The notes: a model not told the origin generated them from the letters alone. Counted from the stretch's first letter, positions 18,970 to 28,746 are shown. The stretch is 64,000 nucleotides of DNA from Hyphomicrobiales bacterium (GCA_900470965.1 UCCS01000045.1:1-64000), one strand, 5' to 3'. Translations and numbers: made by a program.

Positions 18970-19961
18970 GCATCGCGACACAGATTATCGGAGTGGCGGA
19001 AAAGCTGGATCACTTCCAGAGTGCATCCTTTTCCCCCTATCACTTCTTCACATCGAAACAGTGGGCTAAGTTTCGTGCCGACACGCCGATGACGCTGACG
19101 GCCGATGAGGTCAAACGGCTCCGCTCCATGGGCGACCCGATCGACCTCGACGAAGTCAGGCGCATCTACCTGTCGCTCTCGCGCCTGCTTTCCGCGCATG
19201 TGGAATCCTCGCAGCTGCTGTTCGAGCAGCGCAACCGTTTCCTCAGCCTGTCGGACGTGACAAAGACGCCATTCGTGATCGGCATTGCCGGTTCAGTGGC
19301 CGTCGGCAAATCCACGACGGCGCGTATCCTGAAAGAGCTGCTCGGCCGGTGGCCTTCCAGCCCCAAGGTCGATCTCGTCACCACGGACGGTTTCCTCTAT
19401 CCCAATGCCGTGCTGAAGCGCGAGAACCTGATGCAGCGCAAGGGTTTTCCGGAAAGCTACGATACGGGCGCGATCCTGCGTTTCCTGTCGGCGATCAAGG
19501 CTGGCCTGCCGGATGTGAAAGCGCCTTCCTATTCGCACCTCGTCTACGACGTGCTGCCGGACGAATATAAGATCGTCGACCGGCCTGACATCCTGATCTT
19601 CGAGGGCATCAATGTTCTGCAATCGCGCGATCTGCCAGCTGACGGCAAGATCGTCCCGATGGTGTCCGACTTCTTCGACTTCTCGATCTATATCGACGCC
19701 GAGGAAACCCAGATCCACAACTGGTATGTGACGCGCTTTATGCGGCTCAGGGAAACGGCCTTCCGGGATCCGAATTCCTACTTCCACCGTTACGCATCGA
19801 TCAGCGATGAGGAAGCGATCGCGATCGCAGAGGACCTCTGGGCGAACATCAACCTCAAGAACCTGCGCCAGAACATCCTGCCGACACGGCCACGCGCCGA
19901 TCTCATCCTGCGCAAGAGCAAGGATCATCTGATCGAGCAGGTGGCACTGCGCAAGCTCTAG
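18966..19961 (+). CDS. coaA: Pantothenate kinase, type I
   Basis: A 331-aa bacterial type I pantothenate kinase, the first and regulated step of coenzyme A synthesis. The P-loop is GSVAVGKST (about residues 108-116); downstream are [10 protein letters not shown] and FPESYD, typical of the substrate site, and IFEGINVLQ. It is the last gene of the histidine transcript by overlap with hisE. Its stop lies 12 nt from that of the convergent alkB. Confidence 0.96.
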   Translation: MSIATQIIGVAEKLDHFQSASFSPYHFFTSKQWAKFRADTPMTLTADEVKRLRSMGDPIDLDEVRRIYLSLSRLLSAHVESSQLLFEQRNRFLSLSDVTKTPFVIGIAGSVAVGKSTTARILKELLGRWPSSPKVDLVTTDGFLYPNAVLKRENLMQRKGFPESYDTGAILRFLSAIKAGLPDVKAPSYSHLVYDVLPDEYKIVDRPDILIFEGINVLQSRDLPADGKIVPMVSDFFDFSIYIDAEETQIHNWYVTRFMRLRETAFRDPNSYFHRYASISDEEAIAIAEDLWANINLKNLRQNILPTRPRADLILRKSKDHLIEQVALRKL

Positions 19962-19973
19962 GATTTTGGTGGG

Positions 19974-20585
19974 TTAGGGATTAACGCGGCGAAGCGTCAG
20001 GTTGATGCGGCCGCCGTTCCTCAGAAGCGTGGAGGTGGCCGGGTAGATGCGGTCGACGCCGTGGAAGCAGAGCCGCCCTTCCCCACCGAGAATGACGAGA
20101 TCACCGCTCGACAGCTTGAAGGACATGGTCTTGTCGTTACGGTTCACTCCACCCACGCGAAACAGGCAGGCATTGCCGAGGGAAATCGAAACGACCGGCG
20201 CTTTCAGGTCGTTCTCGTCCTTATCCTGATGCAGGCCCATGCGCGCTTCATCGGAGTAGAAATTGACGAGGCAGGCTTCGGGCGGCTTGTCATAGCCCGA
20301 AACATCGTTCCAGATTTCCAGCAATTCCGAAGGGATTGACGGCCATGGCCTGCCGGTCGCCGGATGCATCGGCTGGTAGCGGTAGCCGCGCTCCTTGTCC
20401 GTCACCCAGCCGAGCGAGCCGCAATTGGTCATCCGGACCGACATAGGCTTGCCGGTGCCCGGCATGACCGGCACGTAGAGCGGCGCTTCAGCGACTATAG
20501 TCCTGATAAGGCCGACCAGCGCTTCCTGATGAGCGCGATCCAGATATTCAGGCAGGTGGCGGATGCCGCTCAGGAGTTCCGGCAT
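19974..20585 (-). CDS. alkB: Alpha-ketoglutarate-dependent DNA dioxygenase AlkB
   Basis: A 203-aa Fe(II)/2-oxoglutarate dioxygenase that reverses 1-methyladenine and 3-methylcytosine damage. Iron ligands are visible as H-x-D in GLHQDKDEN and the distal His in CFHGVDRI; the 2-oxoglutarate Arg motif is RINLTLRRV. Length fits the AlkB family (E. coli 216 aa). It follows arfB with a single base between stop and start, so they are co-transcribed. No Ada-like regulator gene is near. Confidence 0.92.
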   Translation of the reverse strand: MPELLSGIRHLPEYLDRAHQEALVGLIRTIVAEAPLYVPVMPGTGKPMSVRMTNCGSLGWVTDKERGYRYQPMHPATGRPWPSIPSELLEIWNDVSGYDKPPEACLVNFYSDEARMGLHQDKDENDLKAPVVSISLGNACLFRVGGVNRNDKTMSFKLSSGDLVILGGEGRLCFHGVDRIYPATSTLLRNGGRINLTLRRVNP

Positions 20586-20586
20586 A

Positions 20587-21024
20587 TCATTCTCCGCCGC
20601 CCGGCCGGCCGCGCATCTTCTTGACTTCCGAACGGCCGGATTTTTCCTTCAGCCGCCGTTCAATCGAGCCCTTGGTCGGCTTTGTCTTCTTACGCGGCGG
20701 CGGTGGCGGCTTGGCGGCCTCCAGGACCAGCTCCTTCAGCCGCTCGCGCGCATCCTCGCGGTTGCGGTCCTGGCTGCGGAACCGGCTTGCCTCAATCATC
20801 AATACGCCGTCCTTCGACATGCGCTTGCCGGCAAGCTTGATTGCATTGGTCTTGACCCGCTCGTTGAGCGAGGGCGAGTTCGGGATGTTAAAGAAGAGCT
20901 GGACGGCGGTCGACACCTTGTTGACGTTCTGACCGCCCGGACCGCCCGCCAGAACGAACTGTTCCGTCAGCTCCCATCCGGCGATGGTAATCCTGTCGTT
21001 GATATAGAGCGCGTCGCTGGCCAT
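20587..21024 (-). CDS. arfB: Alternative ribosome-rescue factor / peptidyl-tRNA hydrolase ArfB
   Basis: A 145-aa stop-codon-independent release factor. The catalytic GGPGGQNVNK motif lies near residues 27-36, and the C-terminal tail is rich in Lys and Arg (PPRKKTKPTKGS and beyond), the part that enters the empty mRNA channel of stalled ribosomes. It rescues ribosomes when trans-translation fails. It is the first gene of a pair with alkB. Confidence 0.93.
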   Translation of the reverse strand: MASDALYINDRITIAGWELTEQFVLAGGPGGQNVNKVSTAVQLFFNIPNSPSLNERVKTNAIKLAGKRMSKDGVLMIEASRFRSQDRNREDARERLKELVLEAAKPPPPPRKKTKPTKGSIERRLKEKSGRSEVKKMRGRPGGGE

Positions 21025-21088
21025 ACCGCCTTCTAGCGCATAATGGCTGCGAATTGAAAGCGGGTGAAATTCAGCGCAAGGGCGACGA

Positions 21089-21115
21089 AAACCCGGCGCT
21101 GGGAACGCCGGGTTT
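21089..21115 (-). terminator. Rho-independent terminator after pckA
   Basis: AAACCCGGCG (21089-21098) and CGCCGGGTTT (21106-21115) form a 10-bp perfect stem with a 7-nt loop. Reading on the minus strand it is followed by TTTTC, fitting the end of the pckA message. Confidence 0.85.
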
Positions 21116-21126
21116 CACGTGAATCG
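21111..21126. other. Weak parS-like site
   Basis: The 16-mer GGTTTCACGTGAATCG matches the ParB-site consensus TGTTTCACGTGAAACA at 13 of 16 positions, with the core TTTCACGTGAA intact. It overlaps the right arm of the pckA terminator. It is weaker than the site at 60311 and may be chance, but both lie on the same origin-proximal chromosome arm. Confidence 0.35.
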
Positions 21127-21145
21127 CCAAGAGTTTATTGGTGAA

Positions 21146-22756
21146 TTATTCGGCAGCGACCTTGATGCCGGGTGCTGCATCGCGCACGCCGCCGTCGACA
21201 TGATCTTCGAACTTGGCGAAGTTGGCGATGAACATGGAGACCAGCTTTTCGGCATGCCCGTCATAGGCCGGCTTGTCGGCCCAGGTCGAACGCGGATCAA
21301 GGATGCCGGTGTCAACGCCTTCGACTGCGACCGGAACGGCAAAGCCGAAATTTGGATCAGCGCGAAGCTCGGCCTTGGCGAGTTCGCCCGAAAGGGCGGC
21401 CGTCAGCAATGCGCGGGTTGCCTTGATCGGCATGCGCTTGCCGATGCCGTATGCGCCGCCGGTCCAGCCGGTGTTGACGAGCCAGCACTCGACGCCGTGG
21501 CGGCCGATGAGCTCCTTCAGCAGATTGCCGTATTCGGCGGGATGGCGCGGCATGAAGGGAGCGCCGAAGCAGGTCGAGAAGGTTGCTTCCGGTTCCACGA
21601 CACCCTTTTCGGTGCCTGCCACCTTGGCGGTGTACCCAGAGAGAAAGTGGTACATAGCCTGATCGGGCGTCAGCTTGGCGATCGGCGGCATGACGCCGAA
21701 AGCGTCGGCCGTCAGCATGATGATGGTTTTCGGATGGCCCGCAAGACCGGTTTCCGATGCATTCGGAATGAAGTCCATCGGGTAGGCGCAGCGCGTGTTT
21801 TCGGTCAGCGACGCATCATCGAAATCCGGCTCGCGGTTTTCGTTGAGAACGACGTTTTCAAGTACAGTGCCGAAGCGCTGGGTGGTGGCATAGATTTCCG
21901 GCTCGGCCTCTGCCGAGAGGCGAATGGTTTTGGCGTAGCAGCCACCTTCGAAATTGAAGATGCCGTTTTCACTCCAGCCGTGCTCGTCATCGCCGATCAA
22001 CGTGCGGGCCGGATCGGCCGAAAGCGTCGTCTTGCCGGTGCCCGAGAGGCCGAAGAAGACAGCGGCATCCCCTTCCGGACCAACATTGGCCGAGCAGTGC
22101 ATCGGCATGACGCCCTTGGCGGGCAGCAGGTAGTTCAACACGGTGAAGACCGATTTCTTCATCTCGCCGGCATAAGAAGTGCCGGCAATCAGAACGATGC
22201 CGTTCGTCAGATCGCAGGCGATCACCGTTTCGGTACGGCAGCCATAACGCTCCGGATCGGCCTTGAAGCTCGGCAGATCGATGATTGTCAGCTTCGGCGC
22301 GAAGCCTGCGAGCGCATCGGCCTTCGGGCGGATCAGCAGGTTACGGATGAAGAGCGAGTGCCAGGCGAATTCGGTCACAACGCGGGTCGGCAGCGCCTGC
22401 TCAGCATCGGCACCGCCGATAAGATCCTGCACGAAGAGGTCCTTGCCGGCGGCGTGAGCGAGCATGTCCTTGTGCAGCAGGGCGAAATGCTCCGGCGACA
22501 TCGGCTTGTTATTGTCCCACCAGATCTGGCCATCGGTGTTTTCATCGCAGACGACGAACTTGTCGCGCGGTGAGCGGCCCGTGTGCTGGCCGGTGGTCGC
22601 GCGAAGGGCGCCTTGGGCTGTCAGTTCGGCCTCTCCCCGGCGAATCGATTCCTCATAGAGAAGAGCGGCGGAGAGGTTGTAACGTACGCTCCGTACGTCG
22701 CTGAAACCAATCGTCGCCAGCTCGATTGCCTGGTTATGAACTCCGAACGTCTCCAT
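21146..22756 (-). CDS. pckA: Phosphoenolpyruvate carboxykinase (ATP)
   Basis: A 536-aa ATP-dependent PEP carboxykinase that opens gluconeogenesis from oxaloacetate. The P-loop is [11 protein letters not shown] followed by the metal site LIGDDEHGW and the substrate loop [11 protein letters not shown]. Length is standard for rhizobia. In Agrobacterium, pckA expression depends on ChvG/ChvI, whose genes lie divergently just upstream here; the shared 337-bp A+T-rich gap is where such control would act. A terminator follows directly. Confidence 0.97.
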   Translation of the reverse strand: METFGVHNQAIELATIGFSDVRSVRYNLSAALLYEESIRRGEAELTAQGALRATTGQHTGRSPRDKFVVCDENTDGQIWWDNNKPMSPEHFALLHKDMLAHAAGKDLFVQDLIGGADAEQALPTRVVTEFAWHSLFIRNLLIRPKADALAGFAPKLTIIDLPSFKADPERYGCRTETVIACDLTNGIVLIAGTSYAGEMKKSVFTVLNYLLPAKGVMPMHCSANVGPEGDAAVFFGLSGTGKTTLSADPARTLIGDDEHGWSENGIFNFEGGCYAKTIRLSAEAEPEIYATTQRFGTVLENVVLNENREPDFDDASLTENTRCAYPMDFIPNASETGLAGHPKTIIMLTADAFGVMPPIAKLTPDQAMYHFLSGYTAKVAGTEKGVVEPEATFSTCFGAPFMPRHPAEYGNLLKELIGRHGVECWLVNTGWTGGAYGIGKRMPIKATRALLTAALSGELAKAELRADPNFGFAVPVAVEGVDTGILDPRSTWADKPAYDGHAEKLVSMFIANFAKFEDHVDGGVRDAAPGIKVAAE

Positions 22757-23093
22757 AGCTTTTCCCTTCGCTGAGGCGCCTTGGCCGTTAAAATTAACGC
22801 GAAAATAAGAGGAGAAATTTTAAATGGCAATAGCCATAACCCAGGAAAAGACAATGATATCAAATAATTAATCGATTTAAATTCTATAAGTTCATTTTAA
22901 ATCGTTTGAAGACCGCCTGTTGAAACAACTTGTCGCACCACTTCCGATTGCTGCTTATACGGGTAGGCAATCTACCCCTTTATCTTTGCCACAATTTGTT
23001 CCACCTTTATCCTCCATAAGCGCAACCGGTCACGAAGACCGCCTGGGGACGACCAATCCGGGAGATTGCGCACTGATGACGGAGACCAACACC
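22757..23093. promoter_or_regulatory. A+T-rich divergent control region of pckA and chvI
   Basis: This 337-bp gap is clearly richer in A+T than the coding sequence around it, mainly at 22790-22915. It holds three inverted repeats: ATGGC/GCCAT at 22824-22837, CGATTTAAA/TTTAAATCG at 22874-22905 with a 14-nt spacer, and GGGTAG/CTACCC at 22961-22977. The promoters of both genes must lie here. The 22874-22905 repeat is a candidate binding site for a dimeric regulator such as ChvI; no consensus was tested. No convincing gene is seen in the gap. Confidence 0.5.
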
Positions 23094-23831
23094 ATGCCGA
23101 CAATCGCGCTCGTTGACGACGACCGCAACATCCTCACTTCCGTGTCGATTGCACTGGAAGCAGAAGGATATAAGGTCGAGACCTACACGGACGGCGCTTC
23201 CGCGCTGGATGGACTGCTCGCGCGTCCGCCACAGCTGGCGATCTTCGATATCAAGATGCCGCGCATGGATGGCATGGAGCTGCTTCGCCGGCTTCGCCAG
23301 AAGTCGGACATTCCGGTCATCTTCCTAACTTCCAAGGATGAGGAGATCGACGAGCTCTTCGGCCTGAAGATGGGCGCCGATGATTTCATCACCAAGCCTT
23401 TCTCCCAGCGTCTGCTGGTTGAGCGCGTGCGCGCTGTGCTGCGCCGCGCCTCGAGCCGCGAGGCAGCTACCGCCGGCGGCGTTGCCACAGCCGGCGCGCC
23501 CAAGGCGGGTGCAGTTCAGCAGGCCCGTTCACTCGAGCGCGGCCAGCTGGTCATGGACCAGGAACGTCACACCTGCACCTGGAAGGGTGAGGCAGTCACC
23601 CTCACGGTCACCGAATTCCTGATCCTGCATTCGCTGGCCCAGCGCCCAGGTGTGGTGAAAAGTCGCGACGCCCTGATGGATGCCGCCTATGACGAACAGG
23701 TGTATGTTGATGACCGCACCATCGACAGCCACATCAAGCGGCTGCGCAAGAAGTTCAAAATGGTCGATACAGACTTTGATATGATTGAAACGCTTTACGG
23801 TGTGGGTTACCGCTTCCGCGAAGCAGCCTGA
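23094..23831 (+). CDS. chvI: Response regulator ChvI (BvrR type)
   Basis: A 245-aa OmpR-family regulator. The receiver domain begins [11 protein letters not shown] and has the phosphoacceptor Asp in [10 protein letters not shown], Thr in FLTSKDEE and Lys in ITKPFS; the C-terminal winged helix includes [32 protein letters not shown]. ChvI, with kinase ChvG, governs acid and envelope stress, exopolysaccharide and host-related genes in rhizobia, Agrobacterium and Brucella (BvrR). The start is placed at 23094 since GGAGAC lies 7 nt upstream and homologues begin here; an in-frame ATG at 23076 would add six residues. A linker rich in Ala and Gly joins the domains. Confidence 0.95.
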   Translation: MPTIALVDDDRNILTSVSIALEAEGYKVETYTDGASALDGLLARPPQLAIFDIKMPRMDGMELLRRLRQKSDIPVIFLTSKDEEIDELFGLKMGADDFITKPFSQRLLVERVRAVLRRASSREAATAGGVATAGAPKAGAVQQARSLERGQLVMDQERHTCTWKGEAVTLTVTEFLILHSLAQRPGVVKSRDALMDAAYDEQVYVDDRTIDSHIKRLRKKFKMVDTDFDMIETLYGVGYRFREAA

Positions 23832-23908
23832 CGCCTCGAGGCGCGGCAAGAGACGATTGAGGGCGGCGGGCCGGTCAAGCTGGCCCCGCCCTCCGAAAGG
23901 GCCTGTCA

Positions 23909-25699
23909 TTGGCACAGTTGGTGCAGGAAAGGGATCTGGATGATGCGGAGGGCGTGAGCACTCGACGCGTCAGAGGCCGGCGTTGGTCGCATCCCTTCAC
24001 CCTGATCCGCCGCATCTTCGGCAATGCCGTCTTTTCGAGCCTGACGCGCCGTATCGTCTTCTTCAATCTTGCGGCCCTGCTCGTCCTCGTCGGTGGCATT
24101 CTCTACCTCAACCAGTTCCGCGAAGGCCTGATCGACGCGCGCGTCGAGAGCCTGCTGACACAGGGTGAAATCATCGCCGGCGCGGTTTCGGCATCGGCCT
24201 CCGTCGATACGAACTCGATCACCATCGATCCGCAGAAGCTGCTCGAACTGCAGGCCGGCCAGAGCATTACGCCTGTTCCGAATGACGAAGACCTCGAATT
24301 CCCGATCGATCCGGAAAAGGTGGCACCGGTTCTTCGGCGGCTGATCTCACCGACTCGCACTCGCGCCCGCATCTTCGATGCCGATGCCAATCTGCTGCTC
24401 GATTCCCGGCATCTCTATTCGCGTGGCCAGGTTCTGCGTTTCGACCTGCCGCCGGTGGAAGAAGAAAAACAGACCTGGAGCGAATGGTTCACAGCCCTCT
24501 TCAACAAGGCACTGCAGCCGGGCAACCTTCCGGTCTACAAGGAAGCGCCTGGTGGCGACGGCTCGATCTATCCCGAGGTGATGAACGCGCTGACGGGTGT
24601 ACGCGGCGCAGTCGTGCGTACGACGGAAAAGGGCGAGCTCATCGTTTCGGTTGCCGTTCCGATCCAGCGCTTCCGGGCCGTGCTTGGCGTGCTGCTGCTA
24701 TCGACGCAGGCCGGCGATATCGACAATATCGTGCATGCCGAGCGTCTCGCCATCATGCGCGTCTTCGGCGTTGCGACGCTCGTCAACGTGCTGATGGCGC
24801 TCGTGCTTTCCTCGACCATCGCCAATCCGCTGCGCCGGCTTTCGGCGGCGGCCATCCGGGTGCGCCGCGGCGCCAAGGAACGAGAGGAAATTCCAGACTT
24901 TTCGGCGCGCCAGGACGAAATCGGCAACCTTTCCATAGCACTGCGCGAAATGACGACGGCTCTCTACGACCGGATCGATGCGATCGAGAGCTTTGCGGCC
25001 GATGTCAGCCATGAGCTGAAGAACCCGCTGACCTCGCTGCGCAGCGCCGTCGAAACACTGCCGCTCGCCAAATCCGACGATTCCAAGAAGCGGCTGATGG
25101 ATGTCATCCAGCACGATGTCCGCCGTCTCGACCGTCTGATCAGCGATATCTCCGATGCATCCCGCCTCGATGCCGAGCTTGCGCGCGTCGATGCCGGATC
25201 TGTCGATCTGGAAGTATTTCTGCGCGACCTCATCGACGTATCGCGCCAGATCCGCAGCACCAAGAAGAAGGTCGAGATCGACTATACCGTCGATCGCAAG
25301 CCGAACGTCAAGACGCGCTTTGTCGTCAAGGGACATGACCTGCGTATCGGCCAGATCATCACCAACCTGATTGAAAATGCCCGCTCCTTCGTGCCGGAGG
25401 AGAACGGCAAGATCACTGTGCGTCTGGTCCGTACCCGTTCCCGTTGCGTCGTCTATATCGAAGACAACGGTCCGGGCATCCAGGCAGAGAATATCGACCG
25501 CATCTTCGAACGCTTTTATACCGACCGGCCGGAATCCGAAGGCTTCGGCCAGAATTCCGGCCTCGGGCTTTCGATCAGCCGGCAGATCGCCGAGGCGCAT
25601 GGCGGTTCATTGCGGGCCGAAAACATTGTCGACGACGAGAGTGGCAAGCTGCTCGGCGCTCGCTTTATCCTTGCCCTTCCGGCCGATGCCGCGGCATGA
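23909..25699 (+). CDS. chvG: Membrane sensor histidine kinase ChvG (ExoS/BvrS)
   Basis: A 596-aa transmembrane kinase paired with ChvI. Helix one is at about residues 48-68 (IVFFNLAALLVLVGGILYL), a long periplasmic sensor domain follows, and helix two lies near residue 290 ahead of a HAMP linker. The phosphoacceptor box is DVSHELKNPLTSLRS; ATPase motifs are NLIENARSF, EDNGPGI and SGLGLSIS. In rhizobia the periplasmic part is inhibited by ExoR. The start is TTG with AAAGG 8 nt upstream. Its stop overlaps the hprK start (ATGA), joining envelope sensing to the PTS genes in one transcript. Confidence 0.94.
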   Translation: MAQLVQERDLDDAEGVSTRRVRGRRWSHPFTLIRRIFGNAVFSSLTRRIVFFNLAALLVLVGGILYLNQFREGLIDARVESLLTQGEIIAGAVSASASVDTNSITIDPQKLLELQAGQSITPVPNDEDLEFPIDPEKVAPVLRRLISPTRTRARIFDADANLLLDSRHLYSRGQVLRFDLPPVEEEKQTWSEWFTALFNKALQPGNLPVYKEAPGGDGSIYPEVMNALTGVRGAVVRTTEKGELIVSVAVPIQRFRAVLGVLLLSTQAGDIDNIVHAERLAIMRVFGVATLVNVLMALVLSSTIANPLRRLSAAAIRVRRGAKEREEIPDFSARQDEIGNLSIALREMTTALYDRIDAIESFAADVSHELKNPLTSLRSAVETLPLAKSDDSKKRLMDVIQHDVRRLDRLISDISDASRLDAELARVDAGSVDLEVFLRDLIDVSRQIRSTKKKVEIDYTVDRKPNVKTRFVVKGHDLRIGQIITNLIENARSFVPEENGKITVRLVRTRSRCVVYIEDNGPGIQAENIDRIFERFYTDRPESEGFGQNSGLGLSISRQIAEAHGGSLRAENIVDDESGKLLGARFILALPADAAA

Positions 25700-26136
25700 T
25701 CAACATCCACGCCACCGCAATCGTCATCGGAAAGACCGGCCTGCTGTTCACCGGCCCCTCAGGCTGGGGCAAGTCGATGACCGCTTTTACCTGCATGGCA
25801 GAGGCGCGGCGGCAGGGTGTTTTTTCTGTTCTCGTGGCTGATGATCAGGTATTTCTTTCGAAACAGGACGGAGCAATCACCGCCGCCTGTCCGCCCGCCA
25901 TTGCCGGGCTCATCGAATTGCGCGGCACCGGGATCGTAAAGCACGATCATATCGCCCAGGCAGCGATGCATTTTGCAGTCCTGCCGGCCAGCGCCATGGG
26001 AGAAAACCGTCTCCCCGCGGAAGGAGAAACTGTCGTTCTTGCCGGGGGTTTCGAGTTGCCTGTACTGCGATTGCTGCCCAATCTTCCGCTGCCTCTTGCC
26101 GTGTTGATGGCAAAAGCGCCCCAAATAGGAAGTTGA
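25696..26136 (+). CDS. hprK: Short-form HPr kinase/phosphorylase
   Basis: A 146-aa HPr kinase of the alphaproteobacterial short type: it contains only the C-terminal catalytic domain, less than half the length of the Firmicutes enzyme (about 310 aa). The P-loop is GPSGWGKS (about residues 20-27), and IELRGTGIV matches the HprK signature region. It should phosphorylate Ser on HPr, encoded two genes downstream. The ATG overlaps the chvG stop. A 153-nt A+T-containing gap to manX may hold another promoter. Confidence 0.9.
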   Translation: MINIHATAIVIGKTGLLFTGPSGWGKSMTAFTCMAEARRQGVFSVLVADDQVFLSKQDGAITAACPPAIAGLIELRGTGIVKHDHIAQAAMHFAVLPASAMGENRLPAEGETVVLAGGFELPVLRLLPNLPLPLAVLMAKAPQIGS

Positions 26137-26289
26137 GGCCTTCCGGACGGCCCGATACGGCCTATACATTTATATTTTTATCTTGCACTTCGGCTTTTGA
26201 TCGCCAAGATGTGCCCCCACCGGTGGACGTAATTGCTGCGTTGCGATATTGGGGCCACGGTTTGCGTATGCCATGGGAGCAGTAATATC

Positions 26290-26691
26290 ATGATCGGACT
26301 TGTGCTTGTCACTCATGGCAAGCTGGCTGAAGAGTTTCGTCATGCCGTAGAGCACGTCGTCGGTCCTCAGAAATTCATCGAAACGGTCTGTATCGGACCG
26401 GAAGACGATATGGACCAAAGACGACAGGACATTCTCGAAGCCGTTTCCGGCGCAGACGACGGCCATGGCGTCGTCATTCTCACCGACATGTTCGGCGGTA
26501 CTCCTTCCAATCTCGCAATCTCGGTGATGAGCAGCGGCCACACCGAAGTCATCGCCGGCGTCAACCTGCCGATGCTGATCAAGCTCGCCGGCGTACGCGG
26601 CGAGAACAATATGGAAAAGGCGCTTGCCGAGGCTTCGGAGGCAGGCCGCAAGTACATCAACGTTGCGAGCCGGGTCCTGAGCGGAAAGTAA
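26290..26691 (+). CDS. manX: PTS EIIA component, mannose family
   Basis: A 133-aa EIIA domain of the mannose PTS family. The phosphorylated His is in VLVTHGKLAEEF near residue 10, and ILTDMFGGTPSN is the conserved second motif. No EIIB, EIIC or EIID gene is nearby, so it is likely part of a regulatory phosphorelay rather than a sugar importer, as in other alphaproteobacteria. The HPr gene starts 9 nt downstream. Confidence 0.92.
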   Translation: MIGLVLVTHGKLAEEFRHAVEHVVGPQKFIETVCIGPEDDMDQRRQDILEAVSGADDGHGVVILTDMFGGTPSNLAISVMSSGHTEVIAGVNLPMLIKLAGVRGENNMEKALAEASEAGRKYINVASRVLSGK

Positions 26692-26700
26692 GAAGCCTCC

Positions 26701-26976
26701 ATGACACCGCTCTCCCGGGAACTCCTTATTATCAACAAGCGCGGCCTGCATGCGCGCGCTTCGGCAAAATTCGTCCAGACGGTCGATGCCTTCGATGCAA
26801 CGATCACCGTTTCCAAAGACGGCATGACGGTTGGGGGAACCTCCATCATGGGCCTTATGATGCTTGCAGCAAGCCCCGGCTCCAGCGTTATCGTCTCGGC
26901 GACCGGCAACCAGGCTGCCGAAGCACTGAATGCCCTCGATCAGCTCATCCAGAACAAGTTCGGCGAAGAAATCTGA
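26701..26976 (+). CDS. hpr: Phosphocarrier protein HPr
   Basis: A 91-aa HPr. The EI-dependent phosphorylation site is the His in NKRGLHARASAKF, and the Ser in GGTSIMGLMML is in the place of the regulatory Ser46 that HprK targets. Presence of both residues beside hprK and an EIIA gene supports a regulatory PTS. The EI gene is not in this window. Confidence 0.93.
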   Translation: MTPLSRELLIINKRGLHARASAKFVQTVDAFDATITVSKDGMTVGGTSIMGLMMLAASPGSSVIVSATGNQAAEALNALDQLIQNKFGEEI

Positions 26977-27143
26977 TCTTCAGCGCCATATAAAGATATA
27001 AAGACTTCTTTATATCCCCGTTGCCTTCCCGGCTGAAGCCTGCTAAACGGCGAGCATGACGTGCATTCCGCACGTGTTCGATCCGTTGCGGTCATCGTCG
27101 CGTCCTTGCGATGTTTTTGAGATGTTTCAGCCTGGAGAGCCCT
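26977..27143 (+). promoter_or_regulatory. ahcY upstream/leader region with two hairpins
   Basis: The 167-nt gap before ahcY has GATATAAAG/CTTTATATC (26995-27003 with 27008-27016), a perfect 9-bp A+T-rich hairpin, and ACGTGC/GCACGT (27059-27064 with 27070-27075). The first is not followed by a T-run. Since ahcY homologues in other bacteria can be controlled by S-adenosylhomocysteine-sensing RNAs, a structured leader is conceivable, but I could not match a known riboswitch consensus by eye. Confidence 0.35.
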
Positions 27144-28544
27144 ATGAGCACTGAAAAAGATTATGTTGTCGCCGATATCGGTCTTGCAGATTTCGGCCGC
27201 AAGGAAATCACCATCGCCGAAACCGAAATGCCCGGCCTCATGTCCTGCCGCGCCGAATTCGGTGAATCCAAGCCGCTGAAGGGCGCGCGCATTACCGGCT
27301 CGCTGCACATGACGATCCAGACGGCTGTCCTCATCGAGACGCTGGTCGCGCTCGGCGCCGAAGTCCGCTGGGCTTCGTGCAACATCTTCTCAACGCAGGA
27401 CCATGCCGCTGCAGCGATCGCCGCTTCCGGCGTTCCGGTCTTCGCAATCAAGGGCGAGTCTCTTGAGGATTATTGGGTTTACACCGACAAGATTTTCCAG
27501 TGGGCCGATGGCGGCTTCTCCAACATGATCCTCGATGATGGCGGCGATGCCACCATGTACATCCTTCTCGGCGCCCGCGCCGAAGCCGGTGAGGACGTTC
27601 TCTCCAACCCGCATTCCGAAGAAGAGGAAATCCTCTTCGCGCAGATCAAGAAGCGCCTTACCGCTTCGCCCGGCTGGTTCACCAAGCAGCGTGAAGCAAT
27701 CAAGGGTGTCACTGAAGAAACCACGACAGGCGTCAACCGTCTTTACCAGCTCAGCCAGAAGGGCCTCCTGCCTTTCCCTGCGATCAACGTCAACGATTCC
27801 GTCACCAAGTCGAAGTTCGACAACAAGTACGGCTGCAAGGAATCGCTGGTTGACGGCATCCGCCGCGGCACCGACGTGATGATGGCCGGCAAGGTTGCCG
27901 TCGTCTGCGGTTACGGCGATGTTGGCAAGGGTTCTGCGGCTTCGCTTTCCGGCGCTGGCGCCCGCGTTAAGGTCACGGAAGCCGATCCGATCTGCGCCCT
28001 GCAGGCCGCCATGGACGGTTATGAAGTCGTTCTGCTCGAGGACGTCGTTTCCTCCGCCGATATCTTCATCACCACGACCGGCAATAAGGATGTCATCCGC
28101 ATCGACCATATGCGTCAGATGAAGGACATGGCGATCGTCGGCAATATCGGCCACTTCGACAACGAAATCGAAGTTGCCGCGCTGCGTAACCTCAAGTGGA
28201 CAAACGTCAAGCCGCAGGTCGACCTGATCGAGTTCCCGAAGGGCAACCGCATTATCCTTCTCTCCGAAGGCCGCCTCTTGAACCTCGGCAACGCAACGGG
28301 CCATCCGTCCTTCGTCATGTCGGCCTCGTTCACCAACCAGACGCTGGCGCAGATCGAGCTCTTCACCAAGCCCGGCCAGTACGAGAACAAGGTCTACATC
28401 CTGCCGAAGCACCTCGACGAGAAGGTCGCGCGCCTGCATCTCGACAAGCTCGGCGTAAAGCTTACCCAGCTCAGCGAAGAGCAGGCTGCCTATATCGGCG
28501 TGAAGCCGCAGGGTCCGTTCAAGTCCGACCACTACAGATACTGA
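27144..28544 (+). CDS. ahcY: Adenosylhomocysteinase
   Basis: A 466-aa S-adenosyl-L-homocysteine hydrolase that clears the product inhibitor of methyltransferases, forming adenosine and homocysteine. The NAD-binding loop is [11 protein letters not shown]; substrate-site stretches include [16 protein letters not shown] and the final FKSDHYRY. The roughly 40-residue insertion typical of many proteobacterial enzymes accounts for its length. The start is the ATG at 27144 with GGAGAG upstream. A strong terminator follows. Confidence 0.98.
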   Translation: MSTEKDYVVADIGLADFGRKEITIAETEMPGLMSCRAEFGESKPLKGARITGSLHMTIQTAVLIETLVALGAEVRWASCNIFSTQDHAAAAIAASGVPVFAIKGESLEDYWVYTDKIFQWADGGFSNMILDDGGDATMYILLGARAEAGEDVLSNPHSEEEEILFAQIKKRLTASPGWFTKQREAIKGVTEETTTGVNRLYQLSQKGLLPFPAINVNDSVTKSKFDNKYGCKESLVDGIRRGTDVMMAGKVAVVCGYGDVGKGSAASLSGAGARVKVTEADPICALQAAMDGYEVVLLEDVVSSADIFITTTGNKDVIRIDHMRQMKDMAIVGNIGHFDNEIEVAALRNLKWTNVKPQVDLIEFPKGNRIILLSEGRLLNLGNATGHPSFVMSASFTNQTLAQIELFTKPGQYENKVYILPKHLDEKVARLHLDKLGVKLTQLSEEQAAYIGVKPQGPFKSDHYRY

Positions 28545-28573
28545 TTTCGTCTTCGATATCCACAAGATGTGGT

Positions 28574-28609
28574 AGCCCCAGCATTGACAAATGCTGGGGC
28601 TTATTTTTT
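28574..28609 (+). terminator. Rho-independent terminator after ahcY
   Basis: AGCCCCAGCATT (28574-28585) pairs with AATGCTGGGGCT (28590-28601) across a GACA loop, followed by TATTTTTTG. A textbook terminator separating ahcY from divL. Confidence 0.94.
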
Positions 28610-28746
28610 GGGCGCTCTCTTTCCGACGATTCCCTTCCGAAGTATTGTTTTGAGACTTGATTCGTGGCTTCGGAGCTCTCCGTTTTCCACGAAAATGGGA
28701 TGTCTTGTCGTGATGCGGCACATTAAAGGACGGAGACATACCGAGG

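Noticed and set aside
21119..22573. Long open frame antisense to pckA
   Set aside because: Shadow of the PEP carboxykinase gene in another frame, with no motif or ribosome binding site.
26977..27143. A known SAH or SAM riboswitch upstream of ahcY
   Set aside because: Hairpins are present but I could not match the conserved core of any known class by eye, so only a generic leader is reported.
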